Assembly (NCBI GenBank): GCA_964442285.1
Contig: CAYTZH010000006.1
Location: 84,278 to 148,277 of the forward strand
DNA: 64,000 nucleotides
Direction of reading: 5' to 3'
Origin: CAYTZH01 sp964442285
Lineage (GTDB): Bacteria; Myxococcota_A; UBA9160; JAFDET01
This document shows positions 62,221 to 64,000 of this stretch, one piece after another. The notes below the pieces were generated by a model, which ran no database searches, was not told the origin of the DNA, and saw only the letters and a program-made list of their open reading frames with translations. A program made the translations under genes and the position numbers. Position 1 is the stretch's first letter; every line of letters starts with the position of its first letter.

Positions 62221-63918
62221 ATGAAGAGAAACCCCGCACGGACCACGGGGAAGGCGCGCCTGCTCGGTGCGCTGCTCCTGACCGCGTCGCTCCTCGTGCC
62301 GGCCTGCGGCGCCCGCGACGTCGGACGCGACGAGCCGTTCGCGCTCCTCTACAGCACCCTCGGCTATCCCGACCGCGGCAGCAAGCGGGCCTTGGTGAGG
62401 GGCCTCGTCCCGGCCGGCGCGCGCTCGGTGGACGTCGAGCGCTCCCGCTGGAGCCTCGTGGGACCGGATGGCGAGGTGCGCAGCGACGGATCGCTCCGAG
62501 CGCTTGGGACCACCTTCGGCGCGCCGCTCTGGGAGATCGACTTCTCGGAGTGGACGGGGCCGGGAGCCGGCTTCCGCATCCGGATTCGCATCGAGTCCGA
62601 CGATGCCGACGGCGTCGCCGCTCCCCCCATCCAGCTCGAGAGCCTTCCCTTCCCGATCGAGGCGGACCTCTACTCGCGTCGGCTCGCCCGGGGCCTGTCG
62701 ATCCACAACGCCGAGCTGCGTCGCGCGCCCGCCTCGATGGGCGGCGGGTACTTCGACTGCAACTCCCAGATGGGAGAAGCGACGTCCCACGCGATGTTCG
62801 CGGCCGGCCTGATCGAGCTGCACCAGCGCCGCCGGGACACGCTCCTTCCCGACGAGCGTGAGCGACTCCTGGCCGAGATCCACCGGGCGATCGACTACGT
62901 CCTCGACCTGCACGATGGCGCCAGCGGAGAGATCGCGAATCAGCATCCCTCGCGGCCCCACGGCAACCCGGGTGTCTTCAACACCCAGCTCGGGGTCTAC
63001 GGGCTCGCGAGCTACCTCGCGCTCGGTGCGCACGCCGATCCGGCCCGGGCGACCGCGGCGGATCGGCGCGTCCGGACCTCCCTGGACTACCTCGCGCGGC
63101 GCGGAGACCTGTTTCCCGCGCTCGGCGCCGCCGTCTACGCCCACCTGCATGCGTACGGGGGCAGGCCCGACGACCGCGACGCGGGAGCCCGCTTCGTGGA
63201 CGCACAGGTGGCCGAGTTCGACCCCAGAACCCACTTCCGCCATCCCCAGGGTTCGATTCCCTGGTTCGAGGGGTTGGCGCGGCTCGCCCCGGCGGTCGAC
63301 GAGCCGCGGCGCGCCCGCTGGATCGCCTGGGCGCGGCGCACGGCCCGCGCGCTCGTCTCCGCCGCGGCGCGCAACGGGTACGGCGTGGTCCCCCCGCTCG
63401 GCGAGGCGGCGTGGGACGATCCGGCGCGAATCCCGGTCTCGCCCGTCGAGCACGCCTTCTTCACCAACACCTACTTCCTGACTCGGACCCTCGATGCCGT
63501 CTGGCTCGGCGAGCTGCTGGGCGACGGGCGTCTCGAGCCCCTCGCCGCCAGCGGCGTGCAGTGGGTCGGCGGCGTGAACCCCGGGTTTCCCGCAGCCTTC
63601 GTGACGCACCCGGAGGCCTCAGCCCACGAGCCGCGGGTGGTGGCGGCGTCCTTCGTCGTGAACGGGCCGGGACGCCACGCACGGCCGTGGCGGCGCTGGT
63701 GGTGGCAGGGCTTCGACGCGGCGCCCCGTGCGCTCACCACGACCAACGGATTCCTGGCGCCCGAGGGACGCGGCCTGGTCTACGACCCCGCCGAATGGCA
63801 GCCCGCCGAGACCTGGATGTCGAACGACGGCGTCCTCTTGCGCGCGGCGATCCGCTACGAGGACTTCCTGCGAGCCCGCCCCGAGAACGCCGGAACGGGC
63901 CCCCCACTCGGGCGCTGA
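62221..63918 (+). CDS. Secreted lipoprotein, GH9-like (alpha/alpha)6 barrel with N-terminal Ig-like domain
   Basis: The 565-residue protein has a lipoprotein signal ending LLVPAC, an N-terminal Ig-like beta domain of about 130 residues (CelD_N type), then an all-helical barrel. GGGYFDCNSQMGE sits where GH9 enzymes have GGWYDAGD, and QWVGGVNPGFPAAFVTH matches the GH9 product-end motif. The catalytic Asp of DAGD is Ser here, and the late acid residue is SND instead of SNE, so cellulase-type activity is doubtful. It is divergent from the propeller lipoprotein and probably acts with it on a polysaccharide outside the cell. Confidence 0.75.
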   Translation: MKRNPARTTGKARLLGALLLTASLLVPACGARDVGRDEPFALLYSTLGYPDRGSKRALVRGLVPAGARSVDVERSRWSLVGPDGEVRSDGSLRALGTTFGAPLWEIDFSEWTGPGAGFRIRIRIESDDADGVAAPPIQLESLPFPIEADLYSRRLARGLSIHNAELRRAPASMGGGYFDCNSQMGEATSHAMFAAGLIELHQRRRDTLLPDERERLLAEIHRAIDYVLDLHDGASGEIANQHPSRPHGNPGVFNTQLGVYGLASYLALGAHADPARATAADRRVRTSLDYLARRGDLFPALGAAVYAHLHAYGGRPDDRDAGARFVDAQVAEFDPRTHFRHPQGSIPWFEGLARLAPAVDEPRRARWIAWARRTARALVSAAARNGYGVVPPLGEAAWDDPARIPVSPVEHAFFTNTYFLTRTLDAVWLGELLGDGRLEPLAASGVQWVGGVNPGFPAAFVTHPEASAHEPRVVAASFVVNGPGRHARPWRRWWWQGFDAAPRALTTTNGFLAPEGRGLVYDPAEWQPAETWMSNDGVLLRAAIRYEDFLRARPENAGTGPPLGR

Positions 63919-63949
63919 GGCGCCCTGCGCGGCCCCACTCGGAAATCCC

Positions 63950-64000
63950 TGGTGGGCCGCCCGGGGCTCGAACCCGGGACCATCGGATTAAAAGTCCGGT
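63950..64000 (-). tRNA. tRNA-Lys (anticodon TTT), partial
   Basis: The minus strand shows the 3' half: anticodon loop CTTTTAA (anticodon TTT), T arm with GGTTCGAGCCC, acceptor strand GCGGCCC, discriminator A and an encoded CCA. The 5' half lies beyond the window. Confidence 0.93.

Overview
The window is very GC-rich DNA, densely packed with genes on both strands, from a Gram-negative bacterium. Gram-negative markers are an outer-membrane DUF481 barrel, lipoproteins, a PEP-CTERM-anchored protein, PepSY membrane proteins and surface-glycan genes. The gene mix also includes an acyl-CoA dehydrogenase, many short-chain dehydrogenases, an F420-type LLM oxidoreductase, a Baeyer-Villiger-type monooxygenase, EthD and PhyH proteins, a tungsten aldehyde oxidoreductase, a K+-dependent membrane pyrophosphatase and an Npt1-like transporter fused to HEAT repeats and a cNMP domain. 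This is most like an uncultured member of the deltaproteobacterial lineages (Myxococcota or a neighbour). That placement is inference, because the window has no rRNA.

Layout. 0-4.3 kb: a minus-strand operon of a ThDP enzyme, a double dehydrogenase fusion and a rhomboid protease cut by the window edge. 4.6-11.5 kb: small membrane and zinc-ribbon genes, an acyl-CoA dehydrogenase, a decayed redoxin gene, an orphan PAAR-like DUF4150 protein, a Rieske protein, and an aldehyde ferredoxin oxidoreductase with a MoaD-like partner. 11.6-25.1 kb: a K+ channel followed by a cell-surface glycan locus with two divergent operons (WbqC and two GT2 glycosyltransferases; radical SAM/SPASM, GT-C-like membrane protein, sugar-nucleotide dehydratase and SGNH hydrolase). 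25-38.5 kb: gene debris, a PEP-CTERM protein, a large MalT-like/BTAD regulator, an orphan ORF, and an operon of two paralogous unknown proteins with the pyrophosphatase, followed by a sugar dehydrogenase and small proteins. 38.5-40.4 kb: gene-poor DNA with an IS remnant and tRNA-Glu. 40.4-56.8 kb: housekeeping and catabolic genes (glycosylase, AAA ATPase, TetR with monooxygenase and SDR, PhyH, EthD, DUF481, LLM, PepSY pair, quinone reductase, aldehyde dehydrogenase, Npt1-like fusion). 57-64 kb: a DUF6402 (type VI effector-like) pair, an FAD enzyme, a methyltransferase, two divergent secreted carbohydrate-active-like lipoproteins and a partial tRNA-Lys.

Most striking general feature: at least fourteen genes have a TANNNT hexamer ending exactly 6-8 nt before the start codon and no Shine-Dalgarno sequence, while other genes have clear GGAGG-type sites. 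This looks like widespread leaderless transcription, and it also helped choose several starts. Other points of interest are the paralog pair plus pyrophosphatase operon, the two type VI-linked orphans (DUF4150 and DUF6402), several broken genes, and enzymes with altered catalytic motifs.
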